Positions 6,474 through 12,586 of a DNA stretch of 30,600 nt are shown in pieces (position 1 is the first letter of the stretch; every line of letters begins with the position of its first letter). Source of the stretch: a virus. A program made the position numbers and the translations under genes. The DNA is taken from positions 1 through 30,600 of IMG/VR virus record IMGVR_UViG_3300032116_000918, one strand, 5' to 3'. The notes below the pieces were generated by a model. That model did no database searches. It worked only from the letters and a program-made list of their open reading frames with translations, and was not told the origin of the DNA.

Positions 6474-6490
6474 ATTCTCCTTTGTGTTAG

Positions 6491-6526
6491 GCAAGCCTTG
6501 CTATCACAGTGTGTAGCAAGGCTTGC
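6491..6526 (-). terminator. 13-bp perfect hairpin between small genes
   Basis: GCAAGCCTTGCTA (6491-6503) and TAGCAAGGCTTGC (6514-6526) form a perfect 13-bp stem with a 10-nt loop. It is 12 nt past the stop of the 122-aa gene and directly before AAAGGAG of the next. No U-run follows on the minus strand, so it may be a partial terminator, an mRNA-end stabiliser or a processing site rather than a canonical terminator. Confidence 0.55.
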
Positions 6527-6537
6527 TATGACCATTG

Positions 6538-6906
6538 CTACTTGCAATAGTCACAATCCTTTAACTGCTTTGCTATATACAAATAACAACTTGGACATAG
6601 CCTTAGATTCTTCACATCGTCAAGGCTATCCAAGTCGTCTGACATACCCATCATCGTCGGACTATCTTCCAGTCTGTAACCTGCATAATACTTATCAGAT
6701 GCCAGAACACGACTGTCAAAACTGTTCGTCTCCACGAACTGTTTCTCAACACACACCCAACGCATAAGGAATGTGTCATACATCCACTTACTGTTGTCCT
6801 CCACACTGGTAGCGATGACCTCTTCAAGGTCAGTCTCTATCTCATGCATGGACTGGCTATCCTCATAATCCAACTGAGCCATAGCAATACCACTCTTATT
6901 ACTCAT
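6538..6906 (-). CDS. Small acidic protein with C-terminal zinc ribbon
   Basis: 122 aa, ATG with AAGGAGG and near-ideal spacing, also ATGA-coupled to the preceding gene. The first 100 residues are acidic with no recognisable domain (DYEDSQSMHEIETDLEEV, DDLDSLDDVKN). The end has C104-x2-C107 (CPSC) and C118-x2-C121 (CDYC), a rubredoxin-like zinc ribbon closing the protein. Function unknown. Confidence 0.75.
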   Translation of the reverse strand: MSNKSGIAMAQLDYEDSQSMHEIETDLEEVIATSVEDNSKWMYDTFLMRWVCVEKQFVETNSFDSRVLASDKYYAGYRLEDSPTMMGMSDDLDSLDDVKNLRLCPSCYLYIAKQLKDCDYCK

Positions 6907-7049
6907 TTCTTTCCTCCTTGTTTACACGCATACAACCACCCTTGAATCCAGTAGTTGTTGTCCAACATCCTCCATGGGTGTAGGATTCCACACCTATCAC
7001 ACATAAAGGACTCATCGTTGTCAGTACACATAACATCTTGTACCCACAT
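6903..7049 (-). CDS. 48-aa cysteine-containing micro-protein
   Basis: Reads MWVQDVMCTDNDESFMCDRC, then GILHPWRMLDNNYWIQGWLY and ACKQGGKK. C17-x2-C20 with C8 and C42 could bind a metal; the middle is Trp-rich. It starts at TGATG with the preceding gene and ends at ATGA with the next, and its last codons contain the next gene's ribosome site (AAGGAGG). The overlap chain is the main support. Confidence 0.65.
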   Translation of the reverse strand: MWVQDVMCTDNDESFMCDRCGILHPWRMLDNNYWIQGWLYACKQGGKK

Positions 7050-7159
7050 CAGTACCACCTACTAATCTCATCAGCAATAACCATTAACCCTACAAACAAC
7101 ATAGACCAGGCAAACCATCTGTAATTATTACGAACTACATGTCGATGTCTACGCAACAT
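7049..7159 (-). CDS. 36-aa single-pass membrane micro-protein
   Basis: The peptide starts MLRRHRHVVRNNYR, strongly basic, followed by WFAWSMLFVGLMVIA (15-29), hydrophobic enough for one short membrane helix, and ends DEISRWY. Basic residues first suggest N-in orientation. A very good ribosome site, AGGAGG, sits 6 nt upstream of ATG 7159. It is the first gene of the overlapping micro-gene chain, preceded by tandem hairpins. Role unknown; small membrane proteins of phage early regions often affect the host envelope (inference). Confidence 0.62.
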   Translation of the reverse strand: MLRRHRHVVRNNYRWFAWSMLFVGLMVIADEISRWY

Positions 7160-7180
7160 CTGTAACCTCCTATATCTAAT

Positions 7181-7243
7181 ACAGACTGGATGTCAGTCTG
7201 TTTGTTAGTGCTCCTACCAAAATGCAACTGTGTTAGACAGTTG
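7181..7243 (-). promoter_or_regulatory. Two tandem small hairpins in the leader of the micro-gene chain
   Basis: ACAGACTG (7181-7188) pairs with CAGTCTGT (7194-7201), loop of 5. CAACTGT (7225-7231) pairs with ACAGTTG (7237-7243), loop of 5. The first ends 8 nt before AGGAGG of the 36-aa gene on the minus strand. No clear promoter hexamers were seen between the terminator hairpins and this point, so the unit may be read through from upstream. Confidence 0.45.
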
Positions 7244-7257
7244 TATCGACCTGCTGA

Positions 7258-7311
7258 GGCTAGCCGTATTTCTACGGCTAGCCGTAAGCAAACCTCCTTA
7301 GAGGTTTGCTT
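7258..7311 (-). terminator. Tandem strong hairpins at the end of the 123-aa gene
   Basis: Hairpin one: AAGCAAACCTC (7286-7296) with GAGGTTTGCTT (7301-7311), 11 bp and a 4-nt loop, overlapping the stop codon of the 123-aa gene. Hairpin two: GGCTAGCCGTA (7258-7268) with TACGGCTAGCC (7273-7283), 11 bp; on the minus strand its loop is GAAA, a stable GNRA tetraloop. No long U-run follows. Tandem placement right after a stop suggests termination or 3'-end protection. Confidence 0.65.
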
Positions 7312-7669
7312 CAGCAAAGTCGATAACAAACTGGTCTAACCAGTTGCCACCTTTTTGGATAGGAGCACGCTTGCTGTGATATCCAGTCACATGAAAGACT
7401 GGGCTGTGTGCTTGAGTCTTGCGGTTTCGTTTAGCGTCTTCTTCTGTGTTGAAGAGAACATCACCGCCTGTTGCTTCAGGGTTGCTGTCGGAATCAGCAA
7501 CTTTAAAAGTTGCTCCGACAGCACCCCATGCAACGAATGCTCCAGACCATTGGAACTTATCGTTGTCGTCGCGAACTGTCATCCAGCCGCGTGTGCCAAG
7601 ATACTTACCGCTTTTGGTGATATCTTTTAGATTGCTTACTTGCACGCTCGTGTATTCTGTGCCTTGCAT
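7298..7669 (-). CDS. Unknown 123-aa protein, first gene of the leftward arm
   Basis: The protein looks beta-rich: YTSVQVSNLKDI, GWMTVRDDNDKFQWSGAFVAWG, ATFKVADSD, HSPVFHVTGYHSKR and WLDQFVIDFAEANL. No motif recognised. ATG 7669 has an excellent ribosome site AAAGGAGG, but that site lies in the base of a roughly 230-nt hairpin (7675-7906), so translation may be controlled. As the first gene after the divergent control region and isolated by tandem terminator-like hairpins, it is probably expressed early and strongly. Function unknown. Confidence 0.75.
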   Translation of the reverse strand: MQGTEYTSVQVSNLKDITKSGKYLGTRGWMTVRDDNDKFQWSGAFVAWGAVGATFKVADSDSNPEATGGDVLFNTEEDAKRNRKTQAHSPVFHVTGYHSKRAPIQKGGNWLDQFVIDFAEANL

Positions 7670-7674
7670 GGTTC

Positions 7675-7906
7675 CTCCTTTGTAGAGAGCGTTCTTTCAC
7701 CATGTTTACGCTAGCCAGCCACGCGAAACACCCATTGCGTGTGTGGGCTCGGTTTTCCGTGTGATTTATAGCACACCGCTCCTTTTGGTGTGGTATAAAT
7801 CATGCGAGAAAACCGTGGTGCCGACACACCAATGGCAGCCTCTGTACGGCTGGTGTGTTTCTCGTGAGCATGGCTAGCGTGGTGAAGAACGCTCTCTAAC
7901 AAAGAG
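7675..7906. repeat. Giant imperfect inverted repeat / long hairpin
   Basis: Left and right halves are complementary along almost their whole length. Hand pairing gives helices 7683-7696/7885-7898 (14 bp), 7698-7701/7881-7884, 7708-7717/7871-7880 (10 bp), 7725-7731/7855-7861, 7734-7737/7830-7833, 7739-7744/7824-7829, 7750-7757/7808-7815 (8 bp), 7762-7770/7794-7802 (9 bp) and 7772-7777/7787-7792. The terminal loop is 9 nt. A side hairpin CAGCC/GGCTG sits at 7836-7852. The total is about 78 pairs with small bulges. The base extends through 7678-7682/7900-7904 into the ribosome site of the gene at 7669. No direct repeats flank it, so a mobile MITE is not favoured. Confidence 0.8.
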
Positions 7907-8313
7907 AGGGACCGTTCTCATGCAAGGCAACAGATACCGAGCGTGCAGTGCTAGTAAGCATCTAAAAGATGCTCTATCACCAAAACGGTTCTCGTATCTG
8001 GCACCGTGGCTCACCACGATGACATCGCGACGGCGACAAGTCCAATGGGCTATTCGTTGCGTGGGGATACACTGAAGCCCCACAGGCGTCTCATCAACAC
8101 GAAGAGACGCAAACGAAACAAGCACACAGACACTGTCTGAGTGACTGTTATAACACAGCAAAACAAACAGACACAGACAGACAGATGTCGCCGTCTAGTC
8201 AGTGCAGACTGAAGTCCAAGACAGGAGTGGTCAGATGTGACACAGGTACGTCGCAGGCAGTCTGCAACGGACCCCAGAGTGTTTAATCTGGACCACAACG
8301 TATATATGAATCA
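7675..8313. ncRNA. Candidate large structured non-coding RNA or long structured leader
   Basis: About 640 nt without a credible protein gene. Counted 60-base blocks here reach 52-58% G+C, against 32% in one right-flank block and about 40% in a sampled coding block. Besides the giant hairpin there are several more helices. 7931-7941/7991-8000 is a 10-bp helix with one bulge, enclosing 7957-7963/7967-7973. 8061-8066/8078-8083 and 8086-8092/8104-8110 are local hairpins. GACGGCGACA (8029-8038) pairs perfectly with TGTCGCCGTC (8186-8195), enclosing those two hairpins. GCAGACTG (8204-8211) pairs with CAGTCTGC (8258-8265). The strand is undecided. Leftward transcription would make it the leader of the 123-aa gene (TATACT at about 8319-8324 could be a -10). 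Rightward, a 7-T run at 8322-8328 could end it. Size and context recall the large ornate phage RNAs GOLLD and ROOL, but no family match is claimed. Confidence 0.55.
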
Positions 8314-8430
8314 CCCAGTATATTTTTTTGTTACGGTGGCATAGTCTGTTTTTGTTGTTTTTTGGTTTGTTTTATAACGTTTTGGTGTATTGTTGTCCGC
8401 TTTTGTATTTTGGACGGATTAGTATATAGT
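8314..8430. promoter_or_regulatory. T/G-rich, strand-asymmetric control segment
   Basis: The plus strand here is almost devoid of A and C over long stretches (for example 8342-8395: runs of T with G), and it starts right at the end of the G+C-rich structured region. It lies between the divergent arms, so both sets of promoters should be in or near it. Candidate -10 boxes are TATACT on the minus strand (8319-8324) and TATAGT on the plus strand (8425-8430); neither has a convincing -35. An unstructured leader or an easily melted origin-like segment are alternatives. I see no gene. Confidence 0.4.
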
Positions 8431-8523
8431 GAGGGGATAAATATTTTATCCCCTCTGTTACTGTAAAACAGATGTTTAAAGCCTTTAATGGGCTTTAAAC
8501 ATACTGTTCTGTAACTGTTACAG
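8431..8523 (+). promoter_or_regulatory. Two hairpins and an operator-like dyad before the terminase gene
   Basis: GAGGGGATAAA (8431-8441) pairs with TTTATCCCCTC (8445-8455), 11 bp with a 3-nt loop. ATGTTTAAAGCC (8472-8483) pairs with GGCTTTAAACAT (8491-8502), 12 bp with a 7-nt loop, and the stem extends imperfectly outward to about 8462/8513. CTGTAACTGTTACAG (8509-8523) is a perfect odd dyad, the form of a repressor operator, and it overlaps the outer stem. Related half-sites (CTGTTAC, TGTAAAACAG) occur at 8455-8471. This is probably the control region of the late rightward operon (inference). Confidence 0.5.
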
Positions 8524-8558
8524 TGTGCAGTATTTTAGAGTTACGGATAGGTGTAGGT

Positions 8559-10433
8559 ATGGGGTTCCAGAAGGGTAAGGAGCACCAGAACGCTGTTGAT
8601 TCTGTGGAGGCTAAGAGGTTAGTTCTTCAGTATGTTTCTGAGGGTGTTGGGGTTCAGCAGGCTATTGGGCTTGTAGGGCGTCAACCTGTTACCCTACGCC
8701 AATGGATGTCTCGTGACCCTGGGTTTGCCCGCAAACTTGAGGAAGCCAAGGAGTCTGGGGCTTCTAAAGATTTATCTGGTGATAAGTATCAGATTGAGTT
8801 TTCTGAGTTTTCTAAAAAATTTTTGAACAGTTCTATTTTTCCTCACCAACAGAATTGGGTTGATGTGTTGGAGGGGCGTGAGCCTTCTTGGCTTCACCCT
8901 AGCATGGTTTATGAACCTGCTGACCCTACAAGGTTGTTAATTAATGTGCCACCTGAGCATGCTAAGTCTACTACCATTACTGTGAATTATTCTACTTATA
9001 AGATTTGTAAGGACCCTGACAATACTCGTATTATTGTTATTTCTAAAACCCTGACTAAGGCTCAGGAGTTTGTGTATTCTATTAAGCAACGTTTGACGCA
9101 TCCGATGTGGGCTAAGTTGCAGGCAACCTATGCTCCTCCTGGTGGGTGGCGTGAGGATGCTGATTCTTGGAAAGCCAACGCTATTACCCTTTCTCGTACT
9201 TCTACTGAGAAGGACCCTACTGTTCAGGCTTTGGGTATTGGTGGTCAAGTGTATGGTGCTCGTGCTAACTTGATTATTTTGGATGATTGTGTGACTGGGG
9301 CTAACGCCCATGAGTGGGCTAAACAGTTAGAGTGGATTCAGAAAGAAGTTGTTACTCGTCTTGACGACGAGGGTGTTTTGTTAATTGTTGGTACTAGGTT
9401 TGCTGCCACAGATTTGTATAGGGAGATTCGTAACCCTAAGCATTGGTCTAATGGTAAATCTCCTTTCACTTATTTTTCTATGCCAGCAGTTTTAGAAACT
9501 TCGGAGGACCCAAAGGATTGGGTTACTTTGTGGGCTAAGACTGACCAGAAGTCAGGTACTAAGAAAGAACCTGATGAGAATGGTTTGTATTCTAAGTGGG
9601 ACGGTCCAGCCCTGTATCGTAGGCGTGGTGAGGTTACTCCTAGTACTTGGGCGTTGGTTTACCAGCAGCAAGATATTCAAGAGGATTCTATTTTCAAACC
9701 TTTTTGTGTGCAGGCTTCTACTAATGGTATGAGGCGCACAGGTCCTGTTAACCATAAACTTCCTGGGCATCCTAAAGATGGTGACTTTTACACCATCATG
9801 GGTATTGACCCTGCTATGACTGGTAAGACTGCTGCTGTTATGTTGGCGTATGACCGTAGAACACATATGCGTTATGTGTTGGATGTTTATAACATGGTTG
9901 ACCCTAATCCTCAAAAGGTTCGTGCTTTGATGGAGGATTGGGTTAACAAGTATCATCCGCAGGAAATGCGTGTTGAGATTAACGCACACCAGAAAGCGTA
10001 TGCGTTAGATGAAGAATTAAACCAGTGGTTAACGAACAGGGGTATTCAGTTCCGTTCACATTTTACTGGTAAAAATAAATGGGATGTTGATTTTGGTGTA
10101 GCCTCTATGGCTGCTTTGTTTGGTAGTGAACGTGATGGTAAACACCAAGATGATAATTTGATTGAACTTCCTTCTGCTGAAGGAAATGAGCATGTTAAGG
10201 CTTTAGTAAATCAATTACTTACCTGGTCTCCAGGTGTAAAGAAATCACAAGCAACTGACTGTGTGATGGCTTTATGGTTTTGTGAAATTAGAGTTAAAGA
10301 GTTAATCCAACAATCTGGGTTTGCTCAATCACATACGTATAACAGATATGCAACAAAGGCTGGTATACGTAATAGAGGAACAGTTAATCTAGATGACCTT
10401 GCTGCAGCACAATATGCTGAAGCATACTTATAG
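8559..10433 (+). CDS. terL: Terminase large subunit (DNA packaging ATPase/nuclease)
   Basis: 624 aa from ATG 8559, preceded by AGGTG-type purines; GTG 8523 is in frame but overlaps the operator-like dyad. It packages the genome into the prohead. N-terminal residues form a helix-turn-helix-like segment (VLQYVSEGVGVQQAIGLVGRQPVTLRQW). The ATPase domain has a variant Walker A VPPEHAKST (about 130-138), Walker B LIILDD (about 238-243) and coupling motif VGTRFAATDLY (about 277-287). The RNase-H-like nuclease begins at MGIDPAMTGKTA (about 414-425). The HTH at the front may replace or recall a small-terminase function; no separate small subunit is seen. Early codons are G/T-rich, later ones A-rich. 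It ends in a stop that overlaps the portal's TAGGAG. Confidence 0.93.
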   Translation: MGFQKGKEHQNAVDSVEAKRLVLQYVSEGVGVQQAIGLVGRQPVTLRQWMSRDPGFARKLEEAKESGASKDLSGDKYQIEFSEFSKKFLNSSIFPHQQNWVDVLEGREPSWLHPSMVYEPADPTRLLINVPPEHAKSTTITVNYSTYKICKDPDNTRIIVISKTLTKAQEFVYSIKQRLTHPMWAKLQATYAPPGGWREDADSWKANAITLSRTSTEKDPTVQALGIGGQVYGARANLIILDDCVTGANAHEWAKQLEWIQKEVVTRLDDEGVLLIVGTRFAATDLYREIRNPKHWSNGKSPFTYFSMPAVLETSEDPKDWVTLWAKTDQKSGTKKEPDENGLYSKWDGPALYRRRGEVTPSTWALVYQQQDIQEDSIFKPFCVQASTNGMRRTGPVNHKLPGHPKDGDFYTIMGIDPAMTGKTAAVMLAYDRRTHMRYVLDVYNMVDPNPQKVRALMEDWVNKYHPQEMRVEINAHQKAYALDEELNQWLTNRGIQFRSHFTGKNKWDVDFGVASMAALFGSERDGKHQDDNLIELPSAEGNEHVKALVNQLLTWSPGVKKSQATDCVMALWFCEIRVKELIQQSGFAQSHTYNRYATKAGIRNRGTVNLDDLAAAQYAEAYL

Positions 10434-10441
10434 GAGTTTGA

Positions 10442-12169
10442 ATGGCACTTGATGTGCAACAGATAGCAGATAAGGTTGAGGCGTTAAAGCGTCGCAGCCA
10501 AGACCGTGATGTGCGTATGGCAAATGTTTTGTCTGTGCGTCGTGGTGAAATCTCTAACGTTTACCCAGATTTTTTCCCTGAAGGTATGCCTTCACCAATG
10601 ATTGCTAACTTCATTGATGTTGCTGCTAGGGATTTAGCGGAAGTACTTGCACCGCTTCCTTCTATTAATTGCAGTACCACTAATACAACTTCTGACCGTG
10701 CTAAAGCACAGGCAGAGAAACGCAGCATGATTGCGAACTATTATGTTCAATCTTCACGTCTGCAGACACAGATGTATACAGGGGCTGATTGGTTTCTTAC
10801 ATATGGCTTTTTGCCAATCGTAATAGAATTAGATGTTAAAGATAATCAGCCCCGCATCCGTGTCGATAACCCTCTGGGTGCATATCCTGAGTTTGACCGT
10901 TTTGGTCGTATAACTTCTTATGCTCGTAGGTATGTTAAAACTATTGCTGAGTTAGTTGCAGAGTTCCCTGAGTACGAGAATCAAATCATTGGACCTATGG
11001 GTCGTGATATGACTGATATGTATTCGTTACTTGAAATGGTTCGTTATGAAGATGATGACCAAATTCTTTTGTATCTTCCTGAAAGAACTAATCTTGTTTT
11101 AAAACGCACACCTAATCCTCTTGGTGAGATTATGGTACGTGTTGCACGTCGCCCAAGTATTGATGAAGAACCACGTGGACAATTTGATGATGTTGTGTGG
11201 GTTCAATTAGCGCGTGCACGTTTCTCTTTACTTGCACTTGAAGCAGCAGAGAAATCTGTTCAGGCTCCGTTGGCATTGCCTAATGATGTTCAAGAATTAG
11301 CGTTCGGTCCCGACGCAGTTTTGAGAAGTCAAAACCCTCAACTAATTAGAAGAGTCGGATTAGAATTACCAAACGCAGCATTCACTGAACAAGCAGTGTT
11401 GCAACAGGAAATGCGTTTGGGCGCACGTTACCCAGAAGGTCGCACAGGCAATATTGATGCCAGCATCATTACTGGACAAGGCGTCCAAGCGTTACTTGGT
11501 GCTTTTGATTCACAAATTAAAGCAGGACAACAAGTACTTGCACAAACATTTGAAGATGTTATTTCTCTTTGTTTACGTGCTGATGAAAAGATTTTCCCAT
11601 TCGATAAGAATGTTCGTGGTTTAAATGATGGTGCACCATATGAACTTAAATACAATCCTGCTAAAGACATTAAAGGTGATTACACTGTAGAAGTTCGCTA
11701 CGGTTTAATGGCAGGTCTTGACCCAAGTCGTGCATTAATTTTCTCATTACAAGCCCTTGGTGGTGACTTGGTTTCACGCGAATTTGTTATGAGTGAACTA
11801 CCATGGTCAGTTAATGTTTCCAAAGAACAAGAACGTATTGATATACAAAAGATGCGTGATAATTTGAATCGTGCAGTTAATGCTGCTGCTGGTGCAATCC
11901 CTGAAATGATTGCAACAGGACAAGATGTTTCAACTCTTTTAGGTAAATTTGCTGACATTATTGAAAAACGTCGTGATGGTATAGCAATTGAAAATGCTGT
12001 TAAAGAAGCATTTAAACCAGAAGAGTTAGAAGAACCTACTCCAGCAGAGGCTGCCCTTCCTTCACAGCAGGTTGCAGCACAACCGTCCCCTCCAAGTGCT
12101 CCCTCTGGTGGTCCTGCTGGAGCCCCTGTAGATATTGCTGCTTTGATGGCACAAATGGCAGGTCAATAA
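10442..12169 (+). CDS. Portal protein
   Basis: 575 aa, directly after the terminase with TAGGAG 7 nt before ATG. The portal ring is the vertex through which DNA enters and leaves the capsid. Support: position and size, a helical N-terminus (VEALKRRSQDRDVRMANVLSVRRGE), the 'YPEFDRFGRITSYARR' region, 'RTNLVLKRTPNPLGEIMVRVARRP', a long central helix region, and a Pro/Ala/Gln-rich flexible C-terminus (PSQQVAAQPSPPSAPSGGPAGAP). It looks like the portals of podovirus-like actinophages rather than HK97/SPP1 types, but I recognise it mainly by context. It is followed without a gap by the next ORF (TAA then ATG). Confidence 0.82.
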   Translation: MALDVQQIADKVEALKRRSQDRDVRMANVLSVRRGEISNVYPDFFPEGMPSPMIANFIDVAARDLAEVLAPLPSINCSTTNTTSDRAKAQAEKRSMIANYYVQSSRLQTQMYTGADWFLTYGFLPIVIELDVKDNQPRIRVDNPLGAYPEFDRFGRITSYARRYVKTIAELVAEFPEYENQIIGPMGRDMTDMYSLLEMVRYEDDDQILLYLPERTNLVLKRTPNPLGEIMVRVARRPSIDEEPRGQFDDVVWVQLARARFSLLALEAAEKSVQAPLALPNDVQELAFGPDAVLRSQNPQLIRRVGLELPNAAFTEQAVLQQEMRLGARYPEGRTGNIDASIITGQGVQALLGAFDSQIKAGQQVLAQTFEDVISLCLRADEKIFPFDKNVRGLNDGAPYELKYNPAKDIKGDYTVEVRYGLMAGLDPSRALIFSLQALGGDLVSREFVMSELPWSVNVSKEQERIDIQKMRDNLNRAVNAAAGAIPEMIATGQDVSTLLGKFADIIEKRRDGIAIENAVKEAFKPEELEEPTPAEAALPSQQVAAQPSPPSAPSGGPAGAPVDIAALMAQMAGQ

Positions 12170-12586
12170 ATGGCTGAACAAGTATCAGGTGTTGGCAGAA
12201 ATTCTAAAAGAACAGATTTAAATCCTTCCCAACAACCAGTTAGATATATGTCTGGTGGGACTTATGGTGAAGGTCAAGAACTTTTAGGTTTACAACAAGG
12301 TGCATCAATGGTAGGTCAAACACCTCAAGCACCTCAACCATCAATGGGTGCTATGCAAGCACTTGCTTCAGCAAGACCTGTTGTTCCTTTAACAGCAGTA
12401 ACTCAAAGACCTAATGAACCTTTAACCGCAGGTGTTGATTTTGGTGCAGGTCCAGGAAGTGATGTTTTAAACTTGCCTCGCCCACAACAAAGAACATTAA
12501 AATCTGTTGTTGAAGAATTAATACCTTTTGATGAAACAGGCGAAATATCTGCAATTTATAATTTCTTACTTGACAGAGGTAATTAG
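12170..12586 (+). CDS. Small disordered protein between portal and giant virion protein
   Basis: 138 aa, rich in Gln, Pro, Gly and Ser through residue 115 (PSQQPVRYMSGGTYGEGQELLG, QTPQAPQPSMGAMQALASARP), so mostly disordered. A short ordered C-terminus, RTLKSVVEELIPFDETGEISAIYNFLLDRG, may be a docking helix. It starts right after the portal stop and its own TAG overlaps the GTG start of the next gene. Probably a virion or assembly accessory; no family recognised. Confidence 0.75.
   Translation: MAEQVSGVGRNSKRTDLNPSQQPVRYMSGGTYGEGQELLGLQQGASMVGQTPQAPQPSMGAMQALASARPVVPLTAVTQRPNEPLTAGVDFGAGPGSDVLNLPRPQQRTLKSVVEELIPFDETGEISAIYNFLLDRGN

Noticed and set aside
7135-7329. A 64-codon minus-strand frame across the tandem hairpins
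   Set aside because: It spans the stop of the 123-aa gene, four hairpins and the strong ribosome site of the 36-aa gene; its composition is not protein-like.
7675-7906. Miniature inverted-repeat transposable element (MITE)
   Set aside because: Terminal repeats exist, but the flanks show continued inverted rather than direct repeats, so no target duplication, and the pairing extends through the centre rather than only the ends.
7711-8298. Minus-strand open frames of 63, 95 and 82 codons inside the structured intergenic region
   Set aside because: They read as Cys/Arg/Ser-rich nonsense without a domain, lack ribosome sites, overlap each other in different frames and coincide with the inverted repeats.
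7900-8300. tRNA or tmRNA gene in the G+C-rich intergenic region
   Set aside because: No T-arm GTTCRA-type loop with a matching acceptor stem and CCA-compatible end was found on either strand.
8425-8433. T7-type promoter core CTCACTATA on the minus strand
   Set aside because: Only the 9-base core matches; the upstream recognition part does not, there is no second copy noticed and no phage RNA polymerase gene in the window.
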